Part shown: positions 53,221 to 63,849 of the stretch, piece by piece | Layout of the letters: each line of letters begins with the position of its first letter | How positions within the stretch are numbered: position 1 is the first letter of the stretch | Origin: Gari tellinella | Taxonomy: Eukaryota; Mollusca; Bivalvia; Cardiida; Psammobiidae | DNA: 64,000 nucleotides | NCBI GenBank assembly: GCA_922989275.2 | Contig: OV277871.1 | Coordinates: 5,022,001 to 5,086,000, forward strand | Direction of reading: 5' to 3' | Notes under the pieces: model-generated | Database searches by the model: none | Told to the model about the DNA's origin: nothing | Seen by the model: only the letters and a program-made list of their open reading frames with translations | Position numbers and translations under genes: made by a program

Positions 53221-53312
53221 ATATGCAATAATCTGTAAACAAGTGCTTTAAAATCTGTATCCATCGGCATCACACTGAAGACAAGTTTGACAAGCTGAGG
53301 GTGACAATTCCT

Positions 53313-53518
53313 TAACTCTCTAAATGCTAAGTATTTCTATCATTTGAAACAACTGATGTCTGCTTATATTCGAATATTATAAAATTTCCAAAATTTCTTT
53401 TCAAAATATGGATTCCAGTGTCAGAAAGTTTGTATTCTGATGAGACACCGAGTTAGTGGGCTTCTCATCTGGATACAAACTGTTTGCAAATGTATCACTG
53501 TGTCGCCTTAAGCGTTAA
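53313..53518 (+). mobile_element. PAL-B MITE, diverged
   Basis: TTAACTCTCTAAATGCTAAG ... CGCCTTAAGCGTTAA. Core TCTGATGAGACACCGAGTTA. Confidence 0.7.
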
Positions 53519-53640
53519 GACATGGAGACCTCGAGACACAAAGCAAGCACTCCAATCTCATCTCCAATCCTGTGTGGTTTGTCAATTTTTCTAAGTGACA
53601 ATCGAGTGATTGAATGCAAACATCAGGAATCTCACAGAGG

Positions 53641-55665
53641 AACACAGTACCACCTATGTACAGGAATACAGCGCCACCTGTGTACAGAAATACAGCGTCA
53701 CCTGTGTACAGGAATACAGCGCCACCTGTGTACATATTGGAATACAGCGCCACTTGTGTACAGGAATACAGCGACACCTGTGTACAGTAATACAGTGCCA
53801 CCTGTGTACATATTGGAATACAGCGCCACCTGTGTACAGGAATACAGCGCCACCTGTGTACAGTAATATACAGCGCCACCTGTGTACATGTAGGAATACA
53901 GCAACACCTGTGTACAGTAATACAGCGCCAACTGTGTACAGTAATACAGCGCCAACTGTGTACAGTAATACAGTGCCACCTGTGTACAGGAATACAGCGC
54001 CACCTGTGTACATGTAGGAATACAGCGACACCTGTGTACATGTAGGAATACAGCAACACCTGTGTACAGTAATACAGCGCCAACTGTGTACAGTAATACA
54101 GCGCCAACTGTGTACAGTAATACAGCGCCACCTGTGTACAGGAATACAGCGCCACCTGTGTACATGTAGGAATACAGCGACACCTGTGTACAGGAACACA
54201 GCGCAACCTGTGTACATGTAGGAATACAGCGCCACCTGTGTACAGGAATACAGCGCCAACTGTGTACAGTAATACAGCGCCACCTGTGTACAGTAATACA
54301 GCGCCACCTGTGTACAGTAATACAGTGCCACCTGTGTACATGTAGGAATACAGCACCACCTGTGTACAGTAATACAGCACCACCTGTGTACAGTAATACA
54401 GAGCCAACTGTGTACAGTAATACAGCGCCACCTGTGTACAGTAATACAGTGCCACCTGTGTACATGTAGGAATACAGCACCACCTGTGTACAGTAATACA
54501 GCACCACCTGTGTACAGTAATACAGCGCCACCTGTGTACAGTAATACAGTGCCACCTGTGTACATGTAGGAATACAGCACCACCTGTGTACAGTAATACA
54601 GCACCACCTGTGTACAGTAATACAGCGCCAACTGTGTACAGTAATACAGTGCCACCTGTGTACATGTAGGAATACAGCAACACCTGTGTACAGTAATACA
54701 GCACCACCTGTGTACAGTAATACAGCGCCAACTGTGTACAGTAATACAGTGCCACCTGTGTACAGAAATACACACCTGTGTACAGTAATACAGCGCCACC
54801 TGTGTACAGTAATACAGTGCCACCTGTGTACAGTAATACAGCGCCAACTGTGTACAGTAATACAGTGCCACCTGTGTACAGTAATACAGCGCCACCTGTG
54901 TACAGTTATACAGCGCCACCTGTGTACAGTAATACAGCGCCAACTGTGTACAGTAATACAGTGCCACCTGTGTACATGTAGGAATACAGCAACACCTGTG
55001 TACAGTAATACAGCACCACCTGTGTACAGTTATACAGCGCCAACTGTGTACAGTAATACAGTGCCACCTGTGTACAGTAATACAGCGCCAACTGTGTACA
55101 GTAATACAGCGCCACCTGTGTACAGTAATACAGTGCCACCTGTGTACAGTAATACAGCACCACCTGTGTACAGTAATACAGCGCCAACTGTGTACAGTAA
55201 TACAGTGCCACCTGTGTACAGTAATACAGCGCCAACTGTGTACAGTAATACAGCGCCACCTGTGTACAGTAATACAGTGCCACCTGTGTACAGTAATACA
55301 GCGCCACCTGTGTACAGTAATACCTGTGTGGGATACATTACCACCTGTGTATAGGGATTGAGTGCCACCTGTGTACAGAAATACACACCTGTGTACAGTA
55401 ATACAGCGCCACCTGTGTACAGTAATACAGCGCCACCTGTGTACAGTAATACAGCACTGCCTGTGAACAGGAATCACAGCATCACCTTTGTGCTGGGATA
55501 CAGCACCACCTGAGTACAGGAATACAGCCCTACCTATGTGGGATACATTACCACCTGTGTATAGGGATTGAGCACCACCTGTGTACAGGAATACAGGACC
55601 ACCTGTGTAGAGGGATTGAGCGCCACCTATGTACTGGGATACAGTGCCACCTGTGTATGGCAAAC
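53641..55665. repeat. 24-bp minisatellite, about 2.0 kb
   Basis: Unit GTAATACAGCGCCACCTGTG plus TACA. Variants: AACTGTG for CACCTGTG, AGTGCC/AGCACC/AGCAAC for AGCGCC, and a longer unit with CATGTAGGAATACAG. Longer units recur at roughly regular spacing (53889, 54013, 54046, 54163, 54341 and on), suggesting higher-order repeats. The last 350 bp are degenerate. Stop-free frames of up to 676 codons exist on both strands because 24 is a multiple of three; their register slips at every longer unit, so they are not genes. Confidence 0.97.
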
Positions 55666-55696
55666 TGTCCAAATGAACCTGCACTCAGAAGACAGT

Positions 55697-55938
55697 TTAA
55701 CCCATTACCCCATAAATACACCTTTTGATGCTTTAAATACATTCCTCCATTGAAGAAAATGGTTCAATTTTATACAGGCTAGAATTTGCACCAGAAGAAA
55801 AATGTTCTTTGTCCTTTCAACTGGTACCTTAAATCAGGCTGAAAGTAAAGTAGAATGCACCTTCAGCTTTACTTTCAACCTGCTTTAAGTGGTCACCTTT
55901 CTTCAAAACTAGAAACCGGCTATGGGGTAATGGGTTAA
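55697..55938 (+). mobile_element. PAL-A MITE, shortened core
   Basis: TTAACCCATTACCCCATAAA ... GGGGTAATGGGTTAA, immediately after the minisatellite. Core AATGCACCTTCAGCTTTACT. Confidence 0.85.
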
Positions 55939-56059
55939 TCAAGACAGTCTATAACTTTATCAAGACAGGGAAGTAAGAAAATCCATCAAGGCTTGAAAAG
56001 ATATTACAGTGGAGAAGATGTTATTCTTTCCCAATAAATGTTTTTATGCTAAAACAATA

Positions 56060-56395
56060 ATTTCCATTGCAAACAGTTTGGAACCAGATCAGTCTACAGA
56101 CGCTGGATAACCTGAAATTTGATCAGGCTCTTAACTCTTTCCTCCCTGAAACTTTAAATGGACAATTCCAGTTTCCATCCAAGTCTAGTCCATTTCTGAC
56201 TTTTAAGGGTTGTTTTTGTCAATAATTGGCATTATGACAAACAGTGAAGACCCTGATCAGAGGGCTCCGAAAGGAGCCCTCTGATCTGGGTCTTCACTGT
56301 TTGCATAGGACAAGTGTACTATTCACATGTACACTGTTTGAAAAGGACGCCTATATGCGGGACTAGGGTTCAAAGGGTTAACTGTTTGCAACTCA
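56060..56395. mobile_element. PAL-B-type palindrome split by PAL-C
   Basis: CAAACAGTTTGGAACCAGAT ... GATCAGGCTC, then the PAL-C at 56135-56377, then CTGTTTGCAACTC completes the distal arm. Confidence 0.75.
56135..56377 (+). mobile_element. PAL-C MITE nested in PAL-B-type palindrome
   Basis: TTAA lies at 56131-56134 and 56378-56381. Length 243 bp, full palindrome around CTCCGAAAGGAG. The best-preserved plus-oriented PAL-C here. Confidence 0.92.
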
Positions 56396-56788
56396 AATAA
56401 ATATAAATTGTCAGATTTTTTCAAAAACTATTCATTTATACATTTTATTGTCTTGCATTAACATTTCAATGGGAAAGAATAATGTTTTCACTGTACAATT
56501 TTGGAATGGATCTAATTTACAGTCTGCATAGTAATGTAATGCCGCGTCTCTTCTAATAATGCAGAGTCCCTTCTGGCATTTTCTGGATGGAAGTTAAAAC
56601 CTTTTGTGTGAAATTCTGCAAATTTGGTTTAAAATCTATTTTTACCAATGTACGAGTGTTATTTCTATCTGAGACACACTGTCTCACTGAGGACAACAAA
56701 GCTAATTCCAGTCAATATTGTCAGAAACACCTGATATTCTCCAACAGACTGTCCTTGTCCCCAAACAAGGACTTTATGGTTTTTTTTC

Positions 56789-56985
56789 AATCCATTACCC
56801 CATAAATACGCCTATTAATTCATAATATTCTTCTACTGAAGAAAACAGTTACAAATTATACCTTCATAAATAAATAACATAAGAAATATTTTCAATATCC
56901 AAACAGATTTTACTTCTCTTTCAACCTGCTTTAAGTGGTCACCTATCTTCAAAACTGGAAATAGGCTTTGGGGTAATGGGTTAAA
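56789..56985 (+). mobile_element. PAL-A with one core arm lost
   Basis: CAATCCATTACCCCATAAAT ... GGGGTAATGGGTTAA. Core reduced to CAGATTTTACTTCTCTTTCA. Confidence 0.75.
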
Positions 56986-57139
56986 CTGAAGAAAAGTTGA
57001 ATATGAGTGTCAAACAGTTTGGATCCAGATCAGACACCAAGTGAATACTGCCCTCTTAAAGTGTGCTAAGCTCGACTTGGCTATCATTTGTAAACAGTTT
57101 GGATCCAGATCAGACCTATTAAATATAAATCTGGAAAGC

Positions 57140-57382
57140 TTTTCCTTTTAAAAGGAAATTTTAATATGTATTGAATCTATTCCTCCTATGAAAAAACCAT
57201 TTCCAGTTTATACAGTCATGAATATTCACCATAACAAAAGTTTCCTATATCCTAGCAGATGGTATCATAAAGCAGGCTGAAAGCAGAATGCACCTTAAGG
57301 CTCATTCTGCTTTACTTTCAACTTGCTTTAAGTAGTCACCTATCGTTCAACACTAGAAACAGGCTATGGGGTAATGAGTTAA
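57140..57382 (+). mobile_element. PAL-A, left end eroded
   Basis: CTTTTCCTTTTAAAAGGAAA ... GGGGTAATGAGTTAA. Core AATGCACCTTAAGGCTCATT. Confidence 0.75.
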
Positions 57383-57840
57383 GCAGCCACCTGCCTCAAG
57401 CACAGTTGAATATTGGTGAAAAAAACATATAGCAATGGAGGTAGACGTTAAAAATCCTCTCTTTCTAACGAGAGCGGGGAGCAAATTTTCTGGATTCCAC
57501 ATTTCTAAGCGTGCACTCCTGTCAGAAGAATGCAAACTTAAAAACAGCAAGACATATCTGCGCATACTCACTGGTGCAGATCTACTGTTGTAATCATGGG
57601 ACCTGTTTCCAATTAGTACATATGGGAAGAGAGCGTTGAGAAAAATTTCAAACCGAAAAATACGTTGGAAAGTAGTAAACAAAAGCCATTAGGCTCGAGT
57701 TGAGTACCGCAATGATTCTAAGTTTTGGGACAGACATGCCTGAGCAAACAGTGTAGACCCTGATCAGTCTGCTCATTTTAAAAACAATAATAAGTGTTGG
57801 AGACGGAAAACTTACCCAGTATGCAAAGACTTTATGTTTG
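57383..57840. other. Intron or flank without clear elements
   Basis: A 109-codon minus frame (57353-57682) has no recognised domain and overlaps a PAL-A end. A PAL-C-like scrap GTGTAGACCCTGATCAGTCT is near 57750. Confidence 0.4.
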
Positions 57841-57939
57841 CTAATAATATAAGTAACACAGGTTTAACTAGGTTTATGGACGATGGGATTATTTTCCTGG
57901 TAGTGAGCCAGATAAGATTTTGCCGAAATTCTGTACAAA

Positions 57940-58140
57940 GTTCGAAAGGGAAACTATTCAAATACTGGCCCAATTATTATGAACTTTTAAAAATTATGGT
58001 CTATTCTAATATAGTAGCTAGAAGTAAATCTTCCTATTAGCATACAATGACGAAAGGGAAACTATTCAAATATTGGTCCAATTATTATGAACTTTTAAAA
58101 ATCATGGTTTATTCAAATATAGTAGAAGTAAATCTGCTTA
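57940..58140. repeat. Two-unit tandem duplication, about 105 bp
   Basis: CGAAAGGGAAACTATTCAAA at 57943 and 58051, followed in both by CAATTATTATGAACTTTTAA and AGAAGTAAATCT. Confidence 0.85.
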
Positions 58141-58157
58141 ACATAAATTGACGCCTT

Positions 58158-58229
58158 TTCAAAACAGTGCAGACCAAGATCAGACAGCTCTTGATAGAGC
58201 TGTCTGATCTGGATCTACACTGCTTTCTT
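58158..58229. repeat. GATC-type palindrome (GCAGACCAAG...)
   Basis: GATCAGACAGCTCTTGATAG with inverse; sister of 5034-5120. Confidence 0.7.
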
Positions 58230-58430
58230 ATACGGCACTTCATACTTACTCCCCTGTATGCTGTAGGTGAACTAGGTGAAGTTTTCCAACTCAGAATATA
58301 ACATCTTCTGCTATCTTTTCAACTTCCAGACTGTTAGAAGTACATAACAAGCCACTTGTATTTTTATGTCTTGGATATCACATCCAATCACTCCCATGAT
58401 AAAACTTCAAACATCCCAATATTTACACTT

Positions 58431-58622
58431 TAACCCTACCAATGGTGAATTTTCCACTTTCTAATAAATCATTTCAAGACCACATCATGTTGCACAACCT
58501 AGGATTTGTCCAAACAAATATTTGGAAGGGTGACAAACAGTGCAAACCCGGATCAGAGGGCTCTTGGTTTCCATTGTTTGTTAAGAATGAATGCACTCTG
58601 TCCCCATACTACTAGGGTTAAT
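58431..58622. mobile_element. PAL-C-like element with CCCTA ends
   Basis: TTTAACCCTACCAATGGTGA and CATACTACTAGGGTTAA. A half palindrome (CAAACCCGGATCAGAGGGCT) lies inside. A lone variant. Confidence 0.55.
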
Positions 58623-58784
58623 CTTGAATTATAAATCTATACTGTATGTAATAGATATTTGTTAGTTTTTATTACTTCCTTTAGCATCCTAGCCCTCCAA
58701 CATAATAATTTCTTTTTATACCTTTATCTAAGTAAGCCCCTTAGAAATGAATGTTCATACCTTTATCTATGCCCCTTAGTATTT

Positions 58785-58875
58785 CTTACATTAAATATTC
58801 ATGAATGTGTAAACTGGAACTAATTTCTTTAGTGTAGGAATAAAAAATGCAATATCTATTGAGTTATGGGTTAGA
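58785..58875 (-). mobile_element. PAL-A right-arm fragment
   Basis: ATATTCATGAATGTGTAAAC ... CTATTGAGTTATGGGTTA. Confidence 0.6.
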
Positions 58876-59198
58876 TGGTAATGTCTTTGAGACATTGTTG
58901 CTGGAACATTATTCCAAGGTTTCCAGACAGACATAAGGTGGGAAAGTCCCTGAACTTGTCGAAACTCCAGTATCATACAATTTGGAATATTGGCAAAGCA
59001 ATGGAGACCTAGACTAAACACTTGACCAATGGAACAAACCAGTGCACACAAATCTAGGTCAGATACTGTGCTTTACACATTTGTGGAAGTCTTTTGATTA
59101 AATATAAATATTCTACTTTTGAAGCCATACAGCAATGCACAGGTAACTGTTTAGTAGCAAGTGGCCATTTAATATAGAAGCATTCATCTCTTCGAAAG

Positions 59199-59293
59199 AC
59201 AGGTGGCAACTTAATGCAGGACGAAAATAAAGCAAAAAGGCTCCTTCAGGAGCATTTTGCTTTATTTTTGTCTTGCATTAAGCTTTGACCTGT
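59199..59293. repeat. PAL-E palindrome
   Basis: ACAGGTGGCAACTTAATGCA around GGCTCCTTCAGGAGC, over 90 bp long. Confidence 0.78.
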
Positions 59294-59630
59294 GCAAAAG
59301 ATAATAATTTACCGATATTCTTTTACACCGACTACTTAAAACCTGTTTCCCTGTAACTATGTCATTTCCATCATAAGCAAAAGAGTTATTTGTCTGGTGA
59401 ACTGCACAGCCAATGAAAAAACAGGTTCCTTTCGTGTCTCATTTTCAGGAAGTATTTTCAGGAAGTATACACATTCTTTTCACTAACAACAAAACCATGT
59501 TTAACTTTGCAAACAGCTTGGACTCTGCTTAGATGCTCAGTAGCTTGGTGTCTCGTAAGGGGATCGAAATTCTTTGAACCTTTATAACATGACATTATTT
59601 TGAGAGAAATTTCAGAAAATGTTTATCTTT

Positions 59631-59874
59631 ACTCTTTGAACCCTAGTCCCGCATATAGGCGTCCCTTTCAAACAGTGTACATGTGAATAGTACACCTGTC
59701 CTATGCAAACAGTGAAGACCCAGATCAGAGGGCTCCTAAAGGAGCCCTCTGATCAGGGTCTTCACTGTTTGTCATAATGCCAATCATTGACAAAAACAAC
59801 CCTTAAAAGTCAGAAATGGACTAGACTAAAATGGAAACTGGAATTGTCCATTTAAAGTTTCAGGGAGGAAAGAG
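59631..59874 (-). mobile_element. PAL-C MITE
   Basis: CTCTTTGAACCCTAGTCCCG ... GTTTCAGGGAGGAAAGAG; right TTAA 59875-59878, left TTAA mutated (TTTA). Full palindrome around GGCTCCTAAAGGAGCC. Confidence 0.88.
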
Positions 59875-60118
59875 TTAAAATACAGTAGCAGATGCCTGAC
59901 AAGTGCTGCAGACAGTAATATTATTTAGCATAGATAGAGTCAAGACACTGTCTGACCTTGGGAATCTGTCTGCAAGGTTTTATCACACTGTTCTTATAAT
60001 GGAACAGCTTGAGGGTAAGAAAATCTATCATTATCTAATGACTGTTTTGAGTGGCATACTTTTTGATTTTCAAATGATTATCAATTTAAACACTGTTGTA
60101 CTTTTGCTATGATTGATT

Positions 60119-60306
60119 TTAAGCTCTATAGATCCATGATTATCTGTGCACACAGTTTGGATCCTGATGAGATGCTGCCAAATGCAGCGTCTCATTAGGA
60201 TATGATATAAACTGTCTGACACTCTGACCCGGTTTTTGAAAATAAAATTTGAAAAATCTATTTTCAGAACAGCAGCAGACGACAAAATTACCAAACAGGC
60301 AAAGAG
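60119..60306 (-). mobile_element. PAL-B MITE, diverged
   Basis: GTTTGGATCCTGATGAGATG with inverse; CAGGCAAAGAGT end. Confidence 0.7.
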
Positions 60307-60349
60307 TATGTAAATGTATCAAAACCTTCAAAACTGTTGTAAGTAAAAC

Positions 60350-60535
60350 ATTAACCCCATAGATTGTTTCCACTATTGAAGACAGAAGGTTGCTTAAAGT
60401 AAAGCAGAATGCACCTTCACTCATTATTCCATATTTTTATGACTTAATTGACCATTTTAAACAGGCTGAATGTGAAGCAGAATTCATCTTAATGCACATT
60501 CTGCTTTACTTTATGTCTAGTTTAACTTTTTTCTC
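60350..60535. mobile_element. PAL-A fragments
   Basis: TTAACCCCATAGATTGTTTC with a half core, then AACAGGCTGAATGTGAAGCA with partial inverse. Confidence 0.5.
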
Positions 60536-60719
60536 CTTTTTACATCTCAACTTAACTCTGTGGTGACTCTTTGATACAAACAAAGCAAGCACTCCTTCAA
60601 CAAGTTCAAGAGCTTCAGACTTCTTCAACCCATTTCTTCATAAATATGCCTTTAATTTATTCCTCCACTGGGTCTACAGGCTACACTGTTTGCAAAATGA
60701 TGTATATATACATGTACTG

Positions 60720-60945
60720 GTTAACCCTTTCCCCTATAGAAGTGCCTGTTAATGCATTCAATTTATTCCTCCACTGAAGGAAATAGTTCCACTTTTTACA
60801 GCTATGAACAGATATACTTTCTATATCCTAGCAGATGGTAGCTTAAATTTAAGCAGGCTGAAAGTAAAGCGGAATGCATTCGGCTTTACTTTCAACCTGC
60901 TTTAAGTGGTCCCATGTCAACATGCTATAATGTAAAGGTTGAACA
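60720..60945 (+). mobile_element. PAL-A MITE, diverged right end
   Basis: TTAACCCTTTCCCCTATAGA ... CATGCTATAATGTAAAGGTTG. Core GCGGAATGCATTCGGC. Confidence 0.75.
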
Positions 60946-61082
60946 ATACTCCGTAGCTGACAGCTCAGTTGATACAACACTGACAATGCAAACTATTTGA
61001 ATGCCCTAGATACAATATATCAAAACCACATGTCTGGGGAAAGCATGCAGAGAAAGGACTTAATGTACCTAACTCATACATA

Positions 61083-61276
61083 CAGTCGGAACTCGATAAC
61101 TCGAAATCGCGTTTGTTCGAACATATCCATATTTCAAAATTTAAACGTGGCTTAGCCGCGTTTTAATTTGGAAGTACGGATATGTTCGACTTTAGTGATA
61201 TCGACTTTTCGAAATTCAACGTATGACATACTGGTAAGATAGATTTAAGCGAGTTCGAAGTATCGAATTTTGACTG
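61083..61276. mobile_element. Mariner-like MITE, 194 bp, intact
   Basis: CAGTCGGAACTCGATAACTC and GAAGTATCGAATTTTGACTG, with TA at 61081-61082 and 61277-61278. Central palindrome ACATATCCATATTTCAAAAT with inverse. Confidence 0.88.
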
Positions 61277-61515
61277 TACTTGCATGTGTTTACAAAAATC
61301 AGACCAAAATATTTCATTTAAATCTTTTTAAATTCAATCTCGTTATATTATCAAAGGGATTTTTAGATCTAATCTTTCAGACATAAAGTGTAGTCAGGCC
61401 TCTGGCTTTTTATTCAAACAGATGTATCACTTTTCAAAGATTCAGGGAGGGAGAGAGGCTCCTTATGGAAATGCTTTGTACGTACCTTGTACACCGACTT
61501 CTCCCTTTCATTCAC

Positions 61516-61866
61516 AGAGCTCCTGATAAGGAGAGTATTAAACCCATTAACCAATAAATACACCTTTTATGCCTTTCATTGATTCCTCCACTGAAGAAAA
61601 TAGTTCCACTTTATACAGTCATGAATGTTTATTGTAAGAAATATTTCTTTATCCAAGTGGATGGTAGCTTAAAGCAGTTGGAAAGTAAAGCCTTTAACCA
61701 GGGCATATTCTGCTTTAAAAGTATAAGCAATGCTTAATGTCTCTAACAAGCCCTATATTTATTAGAATCGTTTCAGAGATAATGATCGACCCGCGAGTAG
61801 TCACAACATAGGGTTTGGTGGAGAAAAAAAGGAGAAAATGTTGAATGACAACTTATTGGGGGCCTG
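61516..61866. mobile_element. D6 split by PAL-A
   Basis: CAGAGCTCCTGATAAGGAGA, then PAL-A (about 61540-61735), then the D6 right half (ATTTATTAGAATCGTTTCAG ... AACTTATTGGGGGCCTG). Confidence 0.65.
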
Positions 61867-61904
61867 TTTCAATACATACTTAGTATAATCGAAGTGCACC
61901 TGGC

Positions 61905-62145
61905 ATTACCCCACAGCCTGCTTCTAGTTTTGAAGACAGGCGATCACTTAAAACAGGTTGAAAGAAAGCAGAATGCACCTTAAGGTACATTCTGCTTTAC
62001 TTTCAACCTGCTTTAAGCTATCATCTGCTAGGATACAGAAAGAGTTTCTTATGGTACATAATATTATTCATCACTGTGTAAAGAAAAACTATTTTCTTCA
62101 ATGCAGGAATGAAGTAAAGGCAACAAAAGGCATATATATGGGGTG
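61905..62145 (-). mobile_element. PAL-A, both termini eroded
   Basis: CATTACCCCACAGCCTGCTT ... GGCATATATATGGGGTGG. Core AATGCACCTTAAGGTACATT. Confidence 0.78.
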
Positions 62146-62269
62146 GGTAGGATGTGATCAAGATCAAATATGGTAGACACCAAGACTATGGTCACGCAAT
62201 AGGACTTAAAAGTGCAAAATTTCTGCAAACTGCTTTTTAACAAGAGAATGGAAACATTATGTGATTTAA

Positions 62270-62462
62270 CAGGGCTCCAGATAAGAGGGAGTAAACTTCA
62301 CAAATCCAACATTTTCTCACTTATTTTAGCATCAAATCCTATGGTGTTACTACTAATTAGAATCGTCTTATCGAGACGATTCTAATGAGTTGTGACACCA
62401 TAGGGTTTAAAGCAGAAATAAAGATTTTAGTTCTTGAAATACCCCCCTTATCTGGAGCTCTA
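62270..62462. mobile_element. D6 MITE with 6-bp target duplication
   Basis: CAGGGCTCCAGATAAGAGGG ... CTTATCTGGAGCTCTA. ATTTAA lies at 62264-62269 and 62463-62468. Confidence 0.87.
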
Positions 62463-63060
62463 ATTTAAGATGCAACATAGATAATGGAGGTTTCAACCTC
62501 CACCTAGACTGCCTTCTATCAGCATAACAACATGTATTGATCCAGATCTGTAGACTCATATCTTCCAGCCATACCCCTTAATTAATGAAGTTTTTATCGA
62601 AATACAAAGGTGTCACAAATTTTTAAAACTAAATTATATGAACTTATTGGGGAAGTTTAACGGTTTAAGTCAATTTTTATCACTCAATGCATACTAAAGA
62701 TATAATTTCAAACAAATTGGGCTGGCTTTGTGGTAGCTGTGACCAGATCTACCGATATAACTGTGAACACCTGTTAGCCCAGGGTTGCCCGACAATCAGC
62801 CCATTCAGGTATTTCTTAGCCCATTGATTCTCTACTGTTTACTTCTATGTTAAATAACCGTGGCAGTCTATCAAAGAAGTCCCTGTCAACTTTTTAATAA
62901 AGGTTATCTGTCTGTGACATTTGAATTTTCTTTTACCCATTAATTTGAGTTACCCTTCAAACAGTTCATCACATAAAATCGGATCTACAGAGTTCCCTCT
63001 CTTGAGTGACACTCGTATACTTTAATTGTCGTCAGGTTTTTTTTAAAGACAGTGGTAACA
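62463..63060. other. Intron or flank without clear elements
   Basis: GGTTTCAACCTCCA near 62488 and AGCCCA...TCAGCCCATT near 62777-62823 only. No exon signal. Confidence 0.4.
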
Positions 63061-63061
63061 G

Positions 63062-63134
63062 ATTACTGCAGGATAAAAGTAATGCAGAAAGCTCCTTAAG
63101 GAGCTTTCTGCATTACTTTTCCCCTGCATTAAGC
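63062..63134. repeat. PAL-E palindrome, nearly perfect
   Basis: ACTGCAGGATAAAAGTAATG around AAAGCTCCTTAAGGAGCTTT. Confidence 0.83.
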
Positions 63135-63307
63135 AGCAACCTGCATTTAAAGACCTCCAAATAGTCCTTAATTGCCAGCTGATCAAGGGAGGTAAGCACT
63201 GTACATCAAAGGATCAATAGGTGTGTTGTACTCAATGGACGGAGGTTATATTTTGTTGCTATCAAAACGACCTACAGATGCTCATAATAATGCAAGTTTC
63301 TGCCCAA

Positions 63308-63540
63308 CCTTTTATGCCATAGCCTGTTTTGAAGATAGGCAATTACTTAAAGCAGATTTAAAGTTAAGCAAAATGAGCCTTAAGACCCATTCTGCTTTAC
63401 TTTCAGCATGCTTTACACAACCATCAACTAGAATATAGAAAATTTCTTCTAATACACATTCATGACTATATAAATTGGAACTATTTTTTTCAGCGGAGGA
63501 CTGAATTAAATGCATTAAAATGTGTATAGAGTAATGGCAC
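63308..63540 (-). mobile_element. PAL-A, termini eroded
   Basis: CTTTTATGCCATAGCCTGTT ... TAAAATGTGTATAGAGTAATGG. Core AAAATGAGCCTTAAGACCC. Confidence 0.72.
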
Positions 63541-63613
63541 AATAATATATACACATAATACTACAACTATTGGTAGCAAAGGGTAAAGTGGTTGTTATAA
63601 TAAACAATGAGAC

Positions 63614-63849
63614 TTAACCCATTACCCCATACATACGCCTTTTTATGCTTTAAGAAAATAGTTCCAATTTAATCAGTAATGAATATGCATTATAGGGAAT
63701 ATTTTCTATATTATAGCACATGATAGCTTATAGCAGGCTGAATGTAAAGCAGAATGCGCCCTAAGGCGCGCATTCTGCTTTACATTAAACCTGCTTTAAG
63801 TAGTCACCTATCTTAAGTACTAGAAATAGGCTATGAGGTAAAGGGTTAA
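63614..63849 (+). mobile_element. PAL-A MITE, full
   Basis: TTAACCCATTACCCCATACA ... TATGAGGTAAAGGGTTAA. Core AATGCGCCCTAAGGCGCGCA with a 2-bp asymmetry. Confidence 0.87.

Noticed and set aside
53654..55684. 676-codon minus-strand frame and other long frames at 53.5-55.7 kb
   Set aside because: They are read-through of a 24-bp tandem repeat lacking stops in several registers; register slips occur at longer units and no domain or start context is seen.
57353..57682. 109-codon minus frame
   Set aside because: Its 3' part is PAL-A sequence; no homology recognised and no splice sites joining it to the N-terminal FNDC3 exon.
58791..59051. 86-codon minus frame
   Set aside because: It ends inside a PAL-A arm; the remainder has no recognised family.
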